DNA from: an uncultured Oscillospiraceae bacterium
Lineage (GTDB): Bacteria; Bacillota; Clostridia; Oscillospirales; Oscillospiraceae
Reading direction: 5' to 3'
Assembly (NCBI GenBank): GCA_900763685.1
Contig: CAAFLF010000017.1
Location: forward strand, 1-64,000
Length of the DNA stretch: 64,000 nucleotides
The position numbers and the translations under genes were made by a program. Below are positions 7,230 through 15,535 of the stretch, in pieces. Each line of letters begins with the position of its first letter. Position 1 is the stretch's first letter. The notes under the pieces were generated by a model. The model saw only the letters and a list, made by a program, of their open reading frames with translations. It did not search any database and was not told the DNA's origin.

Positions 7230-9230
7230 ATGAACGCGACGATGAAGGAAAACAAGACCATGACCCCCCGCCAGCGCCTGGAGCGCTGGGAGACGGAGCT
7301 GCGCCTCGCGAGACGCCGCCGCCAGCGGGCCATGGAGGCGGAGCGGCCCCGCCGCCGGGCGGAGACCCTGCCCGCGGTCGACCCCGCTCCCGCGGAGGAC
7401 CCCTGGGCGGAGGCCGTCCGGGCGGAGGCCGTCCGGGCCGAGGCCGTGAAAGCGGAGAGCGCGAAGACGGAGAACATCCAGGCGGAAGCCGTCCAGGCCG
7501 AGGCCGTAAAGAGCGAGCCTGTCAAGGCGGAAGCCCGGAAGGCCGAGGCCCCCAAGGGGCGCTCCCACAAGCTGGGCCGGAAGGCCCGGGCGGTCCGGGA
7601 GAGCGACAGCCCCGTGGTCTACGCCCCGGTGGTGGAGAAGAGCGCCGGGAAGGAGGCCGTCCCGGCCTTCACCGGGAACCTCTCGGAGTGGATGGCCCAT
7701 GTCCGCCGGAGGCTCCGCAGCATCCGGCGGGAGGAGAAGGCCCGGCGCTTCCCGGAGTCCAACCGGCTGCCGGTGCAGCTGCTGCTTTTCTTCCGGGGGA
7801 TGCTGCCCATGCTGGGGAGCCATCTCCGGGAGCGGAAGCTCTTCCACCGGCGCAGCCGCATCTCCCGGACGGCGGGGCGCCGTCCCGTGGAGCACCGGCG
7901 GGCCCATACCCTCTACTTCCTGGGCGGCGCGGCGGCGCTGATCCTGGTGGTGGGCTTCTTCTCGTTCTTCACCGTGGGCACGGTGGTGAGCTACGACGGC
8001 CAGGAGCTGGCCAAGGTCAGCTCCCTCCGGGCGGCGAAGGACGCCGCCAGCGACCTGGAGCGCCGCACGAGCCAGGCCCTGGGCGGGAGCTATACCATCT
8101 CGGAGAGCATGATCCGCTACGCCTCCGCCCTGCTACCCCGCAGCGAGCTGGTGGACGAGAGCACCCTGGAGGAGGAGCTCTCCGACGAGATCGGCCTTGT
8201 GACCTTCGGCTACGGCCTCTACGTGGACGACGAGCTCATCGGCGCGACGCCCTATGAGGGGGCGCTGGAGGAGCTGCAGCAGCAGCTCAAGTACGGCGTC
8301 AGCAGCGAGAACACCATCTCCTGCGACTTCCGGGAGAAGGTGGAGGTCCGGGAGGGCTACTACCCCACGGAGAAGATCATGAACCTGGGGTACCTCGCGG
8401 AGCTCCTCTACAGCACCAAGGACGAGGAAGTCACCTATACCGTGAAGAAGGGCGACACCTGGTCGGAGATCGCGGAGGTCCACGACATGACCTCCAAGGA
8501 GCTGCTGGCCATGAACCCAGGCTATGACCCCAACCGCCTCTCCATCGGCGAGGTGCTGACCCTCTCCGCCGCCGTGCCGTACCTGACCCTCACCGTGACG
8601 GAGCAGGAGCGGTATGTGGCGGACATCCCCTATGACGTGGCCTATACCGACAGCGCCGACCTCTACAAGGGCGACTACAAGGTCACCTCCGCGGGCGTTT
8701 ACGGCAAGGCGGACGTGGTGGCCAACGTCACCTATACCAACGGCGAGGAGACCGAGCGCACCGTCCTCTCCTACACGGAGCTGAAGGAGCCCGTGACGGA
8801 GCAGCGGCTCCGGGGCACCAAGGAGCGGCCCACTTGGCTACCCACCGGCTCCTTCCGCTGGCCTGTCTCCGGCTCCATCACCTCCCGCTTCGGCGGGCGG
8901 AAGTCCCCGGGCGGCATCGGCTCCACCAACCACAAGGGCATCGACATCGCCAACCGCCGGGGCACCCCCATCTACGCGGCGGACGGCGGCACCGTCATCT
9001 ACGCCGGGTGGATGCGGGGCTACGGCTATCTCGTGCAGATCAGCCACGGCAACGGTGTCGTCACCTACTACGGCCACAACTCCAGCCTGACGGTCTCCGT
9101 GGGCCAGCACGTCTACAAGGGCCAGCAGATCGCCCGGATGGGCTCCACCGGCAACTCCACCGGCAACCACTGCCACTTTGAGATAAGAGTCAACGGCGTG
9201 GCGAAAAACCCGCTGAACTACCTGCGATAA
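7230..9230 (+). CDS. Membrane-anchored LysM/G5/M23 peptidoglycan endopeptidase
   Basis: Cell-wall hydrolase of 666 residues. A basic cytoplasmic N-terminus of about 225 residues contains an Ala-Glu-Ala-Val repeat (60-108). One membrane segment follows (227-249), then LysM (401-446), a G5 domain (about 450-525) and the M23 zinc peptidase domain (540-664). Likely zinc ligands are His568 and Asp572 in NHKGID and His649 in HCHFE. The family cuts peptide cross-links in peptidoglycan. The long cytoplasmic repeat is unusual for this class and is also repetitive in DNA. AAGGAG precedes the ATG; the structured leader suggests post-transcriptional control. Confidence 0.9.
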   Translation: MNATMKENKTMTPRQRLERWETELRLARRRRQRAMEAERPRRRAETLPAVDPAPAEDPWAEAVRAEAVRAEAVKAESAKTENIQAEAVQAEAVKSEPVKAEARKAEAPKGRSHKLGRKARAVRESDSPVVYAPVVEKSAGKEAVPAFTGNLSEWMAHVRRRLRSIRREEKARRFPESNRLPVQLLLFFRGMLPMLGSHLRERKLFHRRSRISRTAGRRPVEHRRAHTLYFLGGAAALILVVGFFSFFTVGTVVSYDGQELAKVSSLRAAKDAASDLERRTSQALGGSYTISESMIRYASALLPRSELVDESTLEEELSDEIGLVTFGYGLYVDDELIGATPYEGALEELQQQLKYGVSSENTISCDFREKVEVREGYYPTEKIMNLGYLAELLYSTKDEEVTYTVKKGDTWSEIAEVHDMTSKELLAMNPGYDPNRLSIGEVLTLSAAVPYLTLTVTEQERYVADIPYDVAYTDSADLYKGDYKVTSAGVYGKADVVANVTYTNGEETERTVLSYTELKEPVTEQRLRGTKERPTWLPTGSFRWPVSGSITSRFGGRKSPGGIGSTNHKGIDIANRRGTPIYAADGGTVIYAGWMRGYGYLVQISHGNGVVTYYGHNSSLTVSVGQHVYKGQQIARMGSTGNSTGNHCHFEIRVNGVAKNPLNYLR

Positions 9231-9255
9231 GGCCCGAAGCTACCTCAAAAACCGC

Positions 9256-9287
9256 AAAAGCGCCGCCCTTTCGGGCGGCGCTTTTTT
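9256..9287 (+). terminator. Terminator between convergent genes
   Basis: A nine-base-pair G/C stem (9260-9268 with 9273-9281), loop TTTC, with six Ts on the plus side and four As on the other, so it can work in both directions. Confidence 0.9.
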
Positions 9288-9302
9288 GGACGTTGGCGGG
9301 GG

Positions 9303-10121
9303 TCAGAGGGCTTTCTTGGGGCAGACCCGGGTACACTCCAGGCAGAGGACGCACTCGGTGCCGTTCTTCCGGCGGCGGGAGGGGTCGGAGAGGTCCACGC
9401 CCATGGGGCAGACGGCCTGGCAGCGGCCGCAGTGGACGCACTTGCTCTCGTCCCGCTTCACCCGGATCAGGGAGAAGTAGCTCATGGGCTTCAGGAAGAC
9501 CGTCACGGGGCAGAGGTACTTGCAGAAGGCCCGGTTGTCCCGGAGCCTGAAGGCCAGAGCGATGCCGGCGGCGTAGTAGGCCAGGTTCCCGACGATGAAG
9601 GCCCAGAACATGATGTTCTCCCGATCATGGACCGGCAGGAGGAAGAGGGCCGCAACGAAGGCGAGGGAGACGGCGAAGGTGACGTACCGGAGCCAGCCCC
9701 AGGGCCTGCGCTCCCCCTGGGGGACGGGGTAGGGCAGGAAGTCCAGCACCATGGCGGTCCAGCAGGCGTAGCCGCACCAGCCCCGGCCAAAGAGCAGGGG
9801 ACCCAGGAGCTTCGCCACGGTATAGTGGATGGCGGCGCCCTCAAAGACCCCGGTGAAGAGGCAGTACCAGAAGCCCTCGATCTGCATATTCTCCCGGCGG
9901 ATGAGGCCCAGGTAGAGGAGCATATAGCAGCCCACGAGAAGCTGCACGACCCGGCGGGCGTAGGGGGACTTCCGGGCGAAGAGGACCATGCCCAGGGCCA
10001 GGGAGAGGCCGATGTAGCTGAAATTCAGGAGGTAGAAAATGTTCTCCTTCGTGAGCCAGAGGGTCACGGCCACGGCCTCGAAGACTGCGAGGAAGAGGGC
10101 GGCGGGGAGGTATTTTCTCAT
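9303..10121 (-). CDS. NapH/YccM-like membrane protein with two 4Fe-4S clusters
   Basis: Polytopic membrane protein of 272 residues with a C-terminal bacterial ferredoxin domain. Five or six hydrophobic segments cover residues 1-200. A CGYACW motif and a CKYLCPV motif are typical of the NapH/RdxA/CcoG group. Two CxxCxxCxxxCP cluster sites follow (CVHCGRCQAVCP and CVLCLECTRVCP). Relatives pass electrons across or along the membrane to redox partners. The start overlaps the MATE gene's stop by four bases (ATGA). Its redox partner is not visible here. Confidence 0.88.
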   Translation of the reverse strand: MRKYLPAALFLAVFEAVAVTLWLTKENIFYLLNFSYIGLSLALGMVLFARKSPYARRVVQLLVGCYMLLYLGLIRRENMQIEGFWYCLFTGVFEGAAIHYTVAKLLGPLLFGRGWCGYACWTAMVLDFLPYPVPQGERRPWGWLRYVTFAVSLAFVAALFLLPVHDRENIMFWAFIVGNLAYYAAGIALAFRLRDNRAFCKYLCPVTVFLKPMSYFSLIRVKRDESKCVHCGRCQAVCPMGVDLSDPSRRRKNGTECVLCLECTRVCPKKAL

Positions 10122-11491
10122 GCTTCCTCCCGCTTCTCCGGGGGGCGGAAGCGGCGCTTCCAGCGGCCGGTGACATAGTACCAGACGGAAAGGCCGCAGC
10201 CCAGGACCCAGCCGATGCCGTAGCCCCAGAACATCACCTGGGGGCCGAAGCGGTCCGCCAGGAGGTAGACCGCCGGGACCCGGATGAGGATCAGGGAGGC
10301 GGCCACATTCAGCATGGGGAAGACGCTGTCCCCCGCGCCCCGCATGGCGGCGTTGAGGACGAAGAGGGTGGCGAAGAGGACGTAGGGCGGCATGACGCAG
10401 CGGAGGTAGTAGGACCCCGCCGCGATGACCGGGGCGTCCGGCGAGAAGCGGCCGATGAAGCCCTCGGAGAAGAGGCAGAGAATGAGGGCGGTGAAGACCG
10501 TCCAGACATCCGCCGCCAGGACGGTGGCCCGGATGCCCTGGTGGGCCCGGTCCTCCCGACCCGCGCCCATGTTCTGGCCCACGAAGGCGGTGATGCCCGC
10601 CGCGAGGCTCTGGGTGGGCAGGAAGGCCAGGGAGTCCAGCTTGTTGCCGACGTTCATGCCCGCGGTGAAGGCCTTGCCGAAGGAGTTCACCTTGGAGAGG
10701 ATCGCCATGGTGCCGAGGGACACCATGGACATCTGCAGCCCCGCGGGGAGGCCGATGCGGACGATCTCCCGGAAGAGGGGCTTATCCAGCTTCCCCCGGA
10801 AGAGGCGGATGCGAAGCTCCGGGAAGTGGCGGTTGATGTAGAAGAGGCCGAAGAGCCAGGAGAAGGCCTGGGAGATGACGGTGCCGAGGGCCACGCCCAG
10901 GACCCCCAGGGGGATCACCAGGACCAGGACGAGGTCCAGCACGATGTTGAGCCCCGCCGCGATGGAGAGGAAGAGCAGGGTCGTCCGGCTGTTGCCGAGG
11001 CCATTCAGGATACCGGCGTTGAAGTTGTAGCCCACGGTGCCGATGAGCCCGCCGCAGACCACGAGGAGGTAGGTGAGGGCCTCGTCCATGGCGGTCTCAT
11101 CCACCTGAAGAACATGGAGCAGGGGCTTTGCCGCCAGCATGGCGAGAGCGGTCATGGGCAGGATCAGGCGGAGGAAGGCGGCGTAGATGGTGTCCACCGC
11201 GTCGTGGACCCGGTCCATCTGCCCCGCCCCGTAGAACTGGGAGATCACCACCGTGCCGCCGGTGGAGAGGCCCATGAAGAGGGACGAGAAGAAAAAGATC
11301 ACCGGGAAGCCGGTGCCCACGGCAGCGAGAGCCGCGTCGCTGACGTAGTTGCCCACCACCCAGCTGTCCACCATGTTGTAGAGCTGCTGGAGGAAGTTGC
11401 CCGCGAGAAGGGGCAGGGTGAAGAGGAGAATCTGCTTGGCGGGGCTGCCGACCGTCATGTCCCGCATCCCGCCGTGCTGGGGCCGTGCCAT
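10118..11491 (-). CDS. MATE family efflux transporter
   Basis: Integral membrane cation-coupled exporter of 457 residues with about twelve hydrophobic segments in two MatE repeats. The N-terminus PAKQILLFTLPLLAGNFLQQLYNMVDSWVVG is diagnostic of the family. Substrates are usually cationic drugs or metabolites and cannot be told from sequence. It is the first gene of a two-gene operon with the ferredoxin protein, which is an unusual pairing. GGGAGG precedes the chosen ATG. Confidence 0.9.
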   Translation of the reverse strand: MARPQHGGMRDMTVGSPAKQILLFTLPLLAGNFLQQLYNMVDSWVVGNYVSDAALAAVGTGFPVIFFFSSLFMGLSTGGTVVISQFYGAGQMDRVHDAVDTIYAAFLRLILPMTALAMLAAKPLLHVLQVDETAMDEALTYLLVVCGGLIGTVGYNFNAGILNGLGNSRTTLLFLSIAAGLNIVLDLVLVLVIPLGVLGVALGTVISQAFSWLFGLFYINRHFPELRIRLFRGKLDKPLFREIVRIGLPAGLQMSMVSLGTMAILSKVNSFGKAFTAGMNVGNKLDSLAFLPTQSLAAGITAFVGQNMGAGREDRAHQGIRATVLAADVWTVFTALILCLFSEGFIGRFSPDAPVIAAGSYYLRCVMPPYVLFATLFVLNAAMRGAGDSVFPMLNVAASLILIRVPAVYLLADRFGPQVMFWGYGIGWVLGCGLSVWYYVTGRWKRRFRPPEKREEA

Positions 11492-11532
11492 GGCACGCGC
11501 CTCCCTTCAAGAAAAGAATGTTGTTCCCCTCT

Positions 11533-11561
11533 ACTTTACTCCTGAAAGGGGGGCTTGGCAA
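11533..11561 (-). promoter_or_regulatory. Promoter of the MATE-ferredoxin operon
   Basis: -35 TTGCCA (11556-11561), 17-base spacer and -10 TAAAGT (11533-11538) on the minus strand. Confidence 0.65.
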
Positions 11562-11581
11562 GGGAGAAGTTGCGGCGAAGG

Positions 11582-11614
11582 AAAAAACGGCGGGGACCCA
11601 GGGCGGGTCCCCGC
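11582..11614 (-). terminator. Terminator of the two-component operon
   Basis: A ten-base-pair stem (11590-11599 with 11605-11614) followed by six Ts on the minus strand, just after the histidine kinase stop. Confidence 0.85.
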
Positions 11615-11621
11615 TGTTTTC

Positions 11622-12893
11622 TCACTTTTTCAGGGGCAGGGTGAAGGTGAAGCGGGTGGTCTTTTCGTCACTCTCCGCCCGGAGGGCGCCGTGGTGCTCC
11701 TTCGCGATGGCCTGGGCGATGGGGAGCCCCAGGCCGAAGCCGCTCTGCTCCCCACGGGAGGTGTCCGTCCGGTAGAAGCGCTCAAAGAGCCGGGGCAGCT
11801 CCTCCGGCGGGATGGGATGGCCGCCGCTGCCGTTGGAGACGCTGAGGACGGCCTGGTTCCGCTCGGCCTGCAGGGAGAGGACGATGCCCTCACCGGGGGC
11901 GCCGTACTTGGCGGCGTTGTCCAGAAGGATGGAGAGGAGGCGGCGGAGCTTCTCCCCGTCGCCGGAGACGGTGAGGGCGGGGGTCACGTTCCAGGAGAGG
12001 GGCTTGCCCGCCTCGAAGGCCACGGGCTCGAAGGCGAGAGCGCAGTCCTCGGCCAGGTCCGAGAGGTCCACGTCCGCCATGACGGGCTTCCGCTGGGCGT
12101 CCTCAGTCCGGGAGAGGGTCAGCATCTCCTCCACGAGGGTCTTCATCTGCCGGGCCTCGGAGAGGATGTTGTCCCGCCAGCGGCTCTCCCGCTCCGGGAG
12201 GGCGGCGCCCTCCAGCATCTCGGCGTTGGAGAGGATGACGGTGAGGGGGGTCTTCAGCTCGTGGGAGGCATCCGAGAAGAACTGGCGCTGCTGCCGCCAG
12301 GCCCGCTCCACCGGCCGGGTGACCCGGAGGCTCAGAAGGAAGCTGGCCCCCGCCAGGAGGGCAAGGCTCAAAAGGGCGATGCGGAGGTAGGAGGCCATCA
12401 TCTGCCGCAGGGCGGCGGTCTCGAGAGAGATGTCCACAAAGGCGATCTGGGTGTAGAGGCCGTCATCCTGCCGGAGGTAGCGGAGGGCGTAGCCGGGGAG
12501 GGAGCCCTCGTCCTCCTCCTGGGCCAGGCAGTCCGTCAGGATGGCGGTGAGGGCGTCGGTATCCTCCAATCCCGAGTAGGTGCCGCCGGTCACATAGACG
12601 GTGCTGCCCCAGACCTGGACGGTGAAGTAGGGCAGGAGGACCTGATCGTCCCCGCCGCTCTGATGGAAGCCGGGGAGGAGATCCCCGCCCCGGCGGGAGA
12701 GGGCCTGCTCCAAGGCCGTGTGGCTGCTGCGCTCCAGCGCGCTCTGGGCGGAGGCCCAGACGCAGCCGAAGACGATGGCGAGGACGATGGCGATGAGGCC
12801 CATGCAGGCGGCCACGAACTGCCAGCGGAGTTTTTTGATCACGGGGCTGGCCGCCAGCTCCTGCCGCCGCTGGCCGGCGTCCGGGGCGCTCAC
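11622..12893 (-). CDS. Sensor histidine kinase
   Basis: Membrane sensor of 423 residues. Two hydrophobic segments (about 25-47 and 170-189) flank a 120-residue extracellular domain of unknown ligand. The HisKA motif SDASHELKTPL places the phosphorylated His at 211, and the ATPase domain shows LDNAAKYG and GFGLGLPIAQ. The start is GTG in a GTGA overlap with the response-regulator stop, so the pair is co-translated. The signal is unknown. Confidence 0.93.
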   Translation of the reverse strand: MSAPDAGQRRQELAASPVIKKLRWQFVAACMGLIAIVLAIVFGCVWASAQSALERSSHTALEQALSRRGGDLLPGFHQSGGDDQVLLPYFTVQVWGSTVYVTGGTYSGLEDTDALTAILTDCLAQEEDEGSLPGYALRYLRQDDGLYTQIAFVDISLETAALRQMMASYLRIALLSLALLAGASFLLSLRVTRPVERAWRQQRQFFSDASHELKTPLTVILSNAEMLEGAALPERESRWRDNILSEARQMKTLVEEMLTLSRTEDAQRKPVMADVDLSDLAEDCALAFEPVAFEAGKPLSWNVTPALTVSGDGEKLRRLLSILLDNAAKYGAPGEGIVLSLQAERNQAVLSVSNGSGGHPIPPEELPRLFERFYRTDTSRGEQSGFGLGLPIAQAIAKEHHGALRAESDEKTTRFTFTLPLKK

Positions 12894-13564
12894 GCTTCCT
12901 CCAGGCAGTAGCCTGCCATGCGGATGGTGCGGATCCTCACGGTGGAGTGGAGGCGGGTGAGCTTGCGGCGGAGGAAGGAGATGTAGACCTCCACATTGTT
13001 GTCCTCCGCCTCGGACTCATAGCCCCAGATCTTCACGAGGATGCTCTCCTTGGAGAGGACCAGCTTCCGGTTGCGGATGAGGAGCTCCAGAAGGTCGCAC
13101 TCCTTCCGGGAGAGGCGGACGCTCTCCTCCCCCCGCCAGAGGGTCAGGGCCGGGAGCTCCAGCCGGAGGTCCCCGCAGGTGAGGTTCTCGTCCTCCCGGA
13201 GCTCCGGCGTCCGCCGGGAGAGGGCCCGGACGCAGGCGGTGAGCTCCCGGGGCTCAAAGGGCTTGGTCAGGTAGTAGTCCGCCCCGGAGTCGAGACCTGT
13301 CACCTTGTCCGCAAGCTCGGAGCGGGCGGTGAGCATCAGGACCGGGACGGTGCCGCCGGCGCGGCGCAGCTCCCGCAGGACGGTGAAGCCGTCCTTCTTC
13401 GGGAGCATCACGTCCAGGATCATCACATCGTAGATGCCGCTCAGGGCGTTGTCCAGGCCGCTCTCGCCGTCATAGCAGACGTCGGCGGTGAAGCCGTTCA
13501 TCTCCATCAGGTCCCGCACCGTCTCCGCGAGACGCTTCTCATCCTCCACGATCAGTACCCGCAT
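12890..13564 (-). CDS. OmpR/PhoB-type response regulator
   Basis: DNA-binding partner of the adjacent kinase, 224 residues. The receiver domain shows the acidic pocket (EDE at 7-9), phospho-acceptor Asp51 in ILDVMLP and the conserved KPF. The C-terminal winged helix ends with SFLRRKL and IRTIRMAGYCLEE. AAGGAGG sits eight bases before the ATG. It follows the DUF4340 gene by about 40 bases and may share its transcript. Confidence 0.93.
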   Translation of the reverse strand: MRVLIVEDEKRLAETVRDLMEMNGFTADVCYDGESGLDNALSGIYDVMILDVMLPKKDGFTVLRELRRAGGTVPVLMLTARSELADKVTGLDSGADYYLTKPFEPRELTACVRALSRRTPELREDENLTCGDLRLELPALTLWRGEESVRLSRKECDLLELLIRNRKLVLSKESILVKIWGYESEAEDNNVEVYISFLRRKLTRLHSTVRIRTIRMAGYCLEEA

Positions 13565-13603
13565 GGGCTCGCCTCCTTGGGTGAATTTTCAGGGATTCTG
13601 GGG

Positions 13604-14614
13604 TCAGGCCGCCAGGTCCCCCAGGGCCAGGACGGCGGCGGCGCTCTCCGCCGTCACGGCGAAGATGGTCCGGTCGTCCCCGAGGCGCAGGCAGCGGCCG
13701 TCCCCGGCGGGGACGGTGCCGCCGATGGTGTAGCGCAGGGTCTGGGTGGCCCCGGCGGCGTCCTGGTACTCGAGATCGATCCTGGCCGTGGGGCTGCCGA
13801 AGCCGCAGAGCACGGCGGCGTCGTGGGAGGGCTCATAGTCCACGCAGGACTGGACCTCCCAGCCGGAGAGAACGGCGATGGCGCTCTGAATTTTCTCCGT
13901 CACGTCCTGGTTGCCGTACTTCCAGGTGACGCTGCCGTCCTCCGCGGCGGAGGCCACGAGGCGCAGCTCCGTCTCCCCGGCGGTGTAGGTGACGGCGGTG
14001 AGCTGGCCTTCCTCGAAGGTCTCCGTCTCCGGCAGGGCCATCATGGAGTAGATGGGCCGGTCCAGGAGGGCGGTCAGGTTGTCCGTGATGATATAGAGGG
14101 TGGTCTCGTCGCCGTTTCGCAGGACGTAGCGGCCGTCGCCGTTGTCGGTCGCCTTGCCGATGGCGAGGCTCTCCTCCCGGCCGTCCGTCCAGGTGAGGGT
14201 CAGGGTGTAGCTGGGCTCGTCCAGGTCGTAGGAGGAGAGGTCCTCAAACTCCGTCAGGGTCTGGCGGAGGGGCAGCTCCTCCACCGCCGCCACTACGGCG
14301 GCGACGGTGTCCGGCAGCAGGGGGAAGTCCGGGTCGTCCTGCCAGGTCCATTCGCCGTCCTGGCAGAGGAAGCGGAGGGTGGCGGTGTCGTTCCGGTAGA
14401 CCAGGGAGGCGTAGTCGATGGGCTCGCCGGAGGAGGTGACGGCCTGGCTGCCGGCGCTGCCGGAGGCATCGCCGCCGCCGCTGCTCCGCAGGGCGTCCAC
14501 CACCCGGATGGCCAGGAAGACCACCACGGCGGCCAGCACTGCCATGCCGGCCAGGCGAAGGATCTGGCGCAGCAGCCGCTTGCGCCGGGCGTTCCGATTC
14601 TGCTGATCTCGCAT
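13604..14614 (-). CDS. DUF4340 domain-containing membrane-anchored protein
   Basis: Protein of 336 residues with a short basic N-terminus, one membrane segment (about 22-42) and an extracellular body with two DUF4340-like repeats (for example DDPDFPLLPDTVAAVVAAVEELPLRQTLTEF split over the first). An earlier in-frame GTG lies 29 codons upstream, but AAAGGA lies before the chosen ATG. DUF4340 proteins usually sit with gliding-type ABC exporters (GldG); here the neighbour is a two-component system. Function unknown. Confidence 0.82.
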   Translation of the reverse strand: MRDQQNRNARRKRLLRQILRLAGMAVLAAVVVFLAIRVVDALRSSGGGDASGSAGSQAVTSSGEPIDYASLVYRNDTATLRFLCQDGEWTWQDDPDFPLLPDTVAAVVAAVEELPLRQTLTEFEDLSSYDLDEPSYTLTLTWTDGREESLAIGKATDNGDGRYVLRNGDETTLYIITDNLTALLDRPIYSMMALPETETFEEGQLTAVTYTAGETELRLVASAAEDGSVTWKYGNQDVTEKIQSAIAVLSGWEVQSCVDYEPSHDAAVLCGFGSPTARIDLEYQDAAGATQTLRYTIGGTVPAGDGRCLRLGDDRTIFAVTAESAAAVLALGDLAA

Positions 14615-14700
14615 AGGGGTATCCTTTCCCTCCGCCGGGGCGGAGACGCGGGGCGGGGTCATGGGACCTCTGCCGCAAGGGAGTATTACAACTCTTGACA

Positions 14701-14966
14701 CTCAGGTGATAAGGGCAAACACGGTTTTTCGGGGCTGAAATAATCGCTGGATCCGGGTTCCTTGCTGCCGGGCGTCAGCCCGGCTGCCTCGTCATCCTCG
14801 CCGGCTGCCGTTTCCGCTCCCGAAAAACTCCGAAGGACTTTCTGGCGAGCAATGATGGGCTCTGACGAGGAAGAGGACGACGGTGGGCTGGCGCCCACCT
14901 AGGACGATGACGACGCTCAGCGCCCATCAGGGCCGCTGGAAAGCGTGTCTGCCCTTGTCGCCTGAG
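14701..14966 (-). ncRNA. Candidate rod-shaped structured RNA (6S-like outline)
   Basis: The two ends pair over 23 positions (14944-14966 with 14701-14723) with only two C-A mismatches and one G-U. A promoter ends seven bases upstream of this RNA's 5' end. Inside are strong hairpins GTGGGC-GCCA-GCCCAC and GCCGGGC-TGAC-GCCCGGC, and a closing pair GATGGGC/GCCCATC. A long terminal stem with an irregular middle is the 6S RNA layout, but about 265 bases is long for 6S and no conserved sequence confirms it. It lies 86 bases before the DUF4340 start, so it could also be that gene's leader. Confidence 0.45.
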
Positions 14967-14969
14967 GGT

Positions 14970-14998
14970 ATGGTAACGGAAACGGCGGGAAAGGTCAA
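14970..14998 (-). promoter_or_regulatory. Promoter of the candidate RNA
   Basis: -35 TTGACC (14993-14998), 17-base spacer and -10 TACCAT (14970-14975) on the minus strand. Transcription would start near 14963, just inside the 5' arm of the terminal stem. Confidence 0.7.
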
Positions 14999-15122
14999 GT
15001 CCTTTGGCGGTCTCCGGGGCGGTTTGGGACCATTCTAGGGCAGGCGGCTGAAAGGAAGCTGAAAAGGGGGCGGCGAAAAAAATTCACAGCTTTTCAAGGT
15101 TGCTTTCAGCTTTCTCCGGTAT

Positions 15123-15245
15123 CCTGAGTCCAGGTCGGGAGGAAACGAGCCGCCTCCCCTCCTCGGGGCGCACCCTCACGCCCCGGTGTGGATTCCGCGT
15201 TCTCCTTCGAAAGGCGGGGACCGTCGCAAGACGGTCCCCGCCTTT
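15123..15245 (+). ncRNA. Possible short structured transcript with terminator hairpin
   Basis: Three stems precede a perfect 16-base-pair hairpin with a GCAA tetraloop (15210-15225 with 15230-15245). Before it come GGGAGG/CCTCCC (near 15138-15158) and CGGGGCG/CGCCCCG (near 15164-15186). The U tail is interrupted and I find only a poor promoter, so this may be a small RNA or simply an insulating terminator. Confidence 0.3.
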
Positions 15246-15420
15246 CAGCGTTTTGGGGAGACGGGGAACGAGGGACGGGGGACGGGGCGGAGCGCCTGGG
15301 AGATGGACGCCGGGGCGTTAAGGGGGCGTGAAAGTTTTGGGTTTTCGGGGCTTTTCCGGGAAAACGCCGGGAAACGGGCGGGGGAAGGGGCGTCTTTTCT
15401 CTCTTTTGGAGAGGGGGAGA

Positions 15421-15452
15421 TTGTTGAATCTCTCACAAAGTCCGGGTATAAT
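15421..15452 (+). promoter_or_regulatory. Hydrogenase promoter with Rex-like operator
   Basis: -35 TTGAAT (15424-15429), 17-base spacer and a perfect -10 TATAAT (15447-15452). The 18-base element at 15421-15438 has half-sites TTGTTGA and CTCACAA, close to the Rex consensus TTGTGAA-N4-TTCACAA, and overlaps the -35 box. Rex represses fermentation genes in clostridia when NADH is low relative to NAD+. Confidence 0.6.
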
Positions 15453-15535
15453 GATATCCGCTATCACAGAGATGGCGCGCCGGTCTCCGGCGGGAATATC
15501 ACCGCGTCCAGGCGGCTGGACGCGCAGGAGGACAC

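Larger units (their letters stand above)
14615..15535. other. 920-base intergenic region
   Basis: No protein gene is credible here. It holds a candidate structured RNA on the minus strand with its own promoter, a short plus-strand stretch of stems ending in a very strong hairpin at 15210-15245, and the hydrogenase promoter at its right end. Between 15246 and 15420 I see only G-rich sequence without a gene. Confidence 0.6.

Noticed and set aside
14686-14898. 70-codon minus-strand frame (Ser- and Glu-rich product)
   Set aside because: Lies within the pairing arms of the structured RNA candidate and has no ribosome site.
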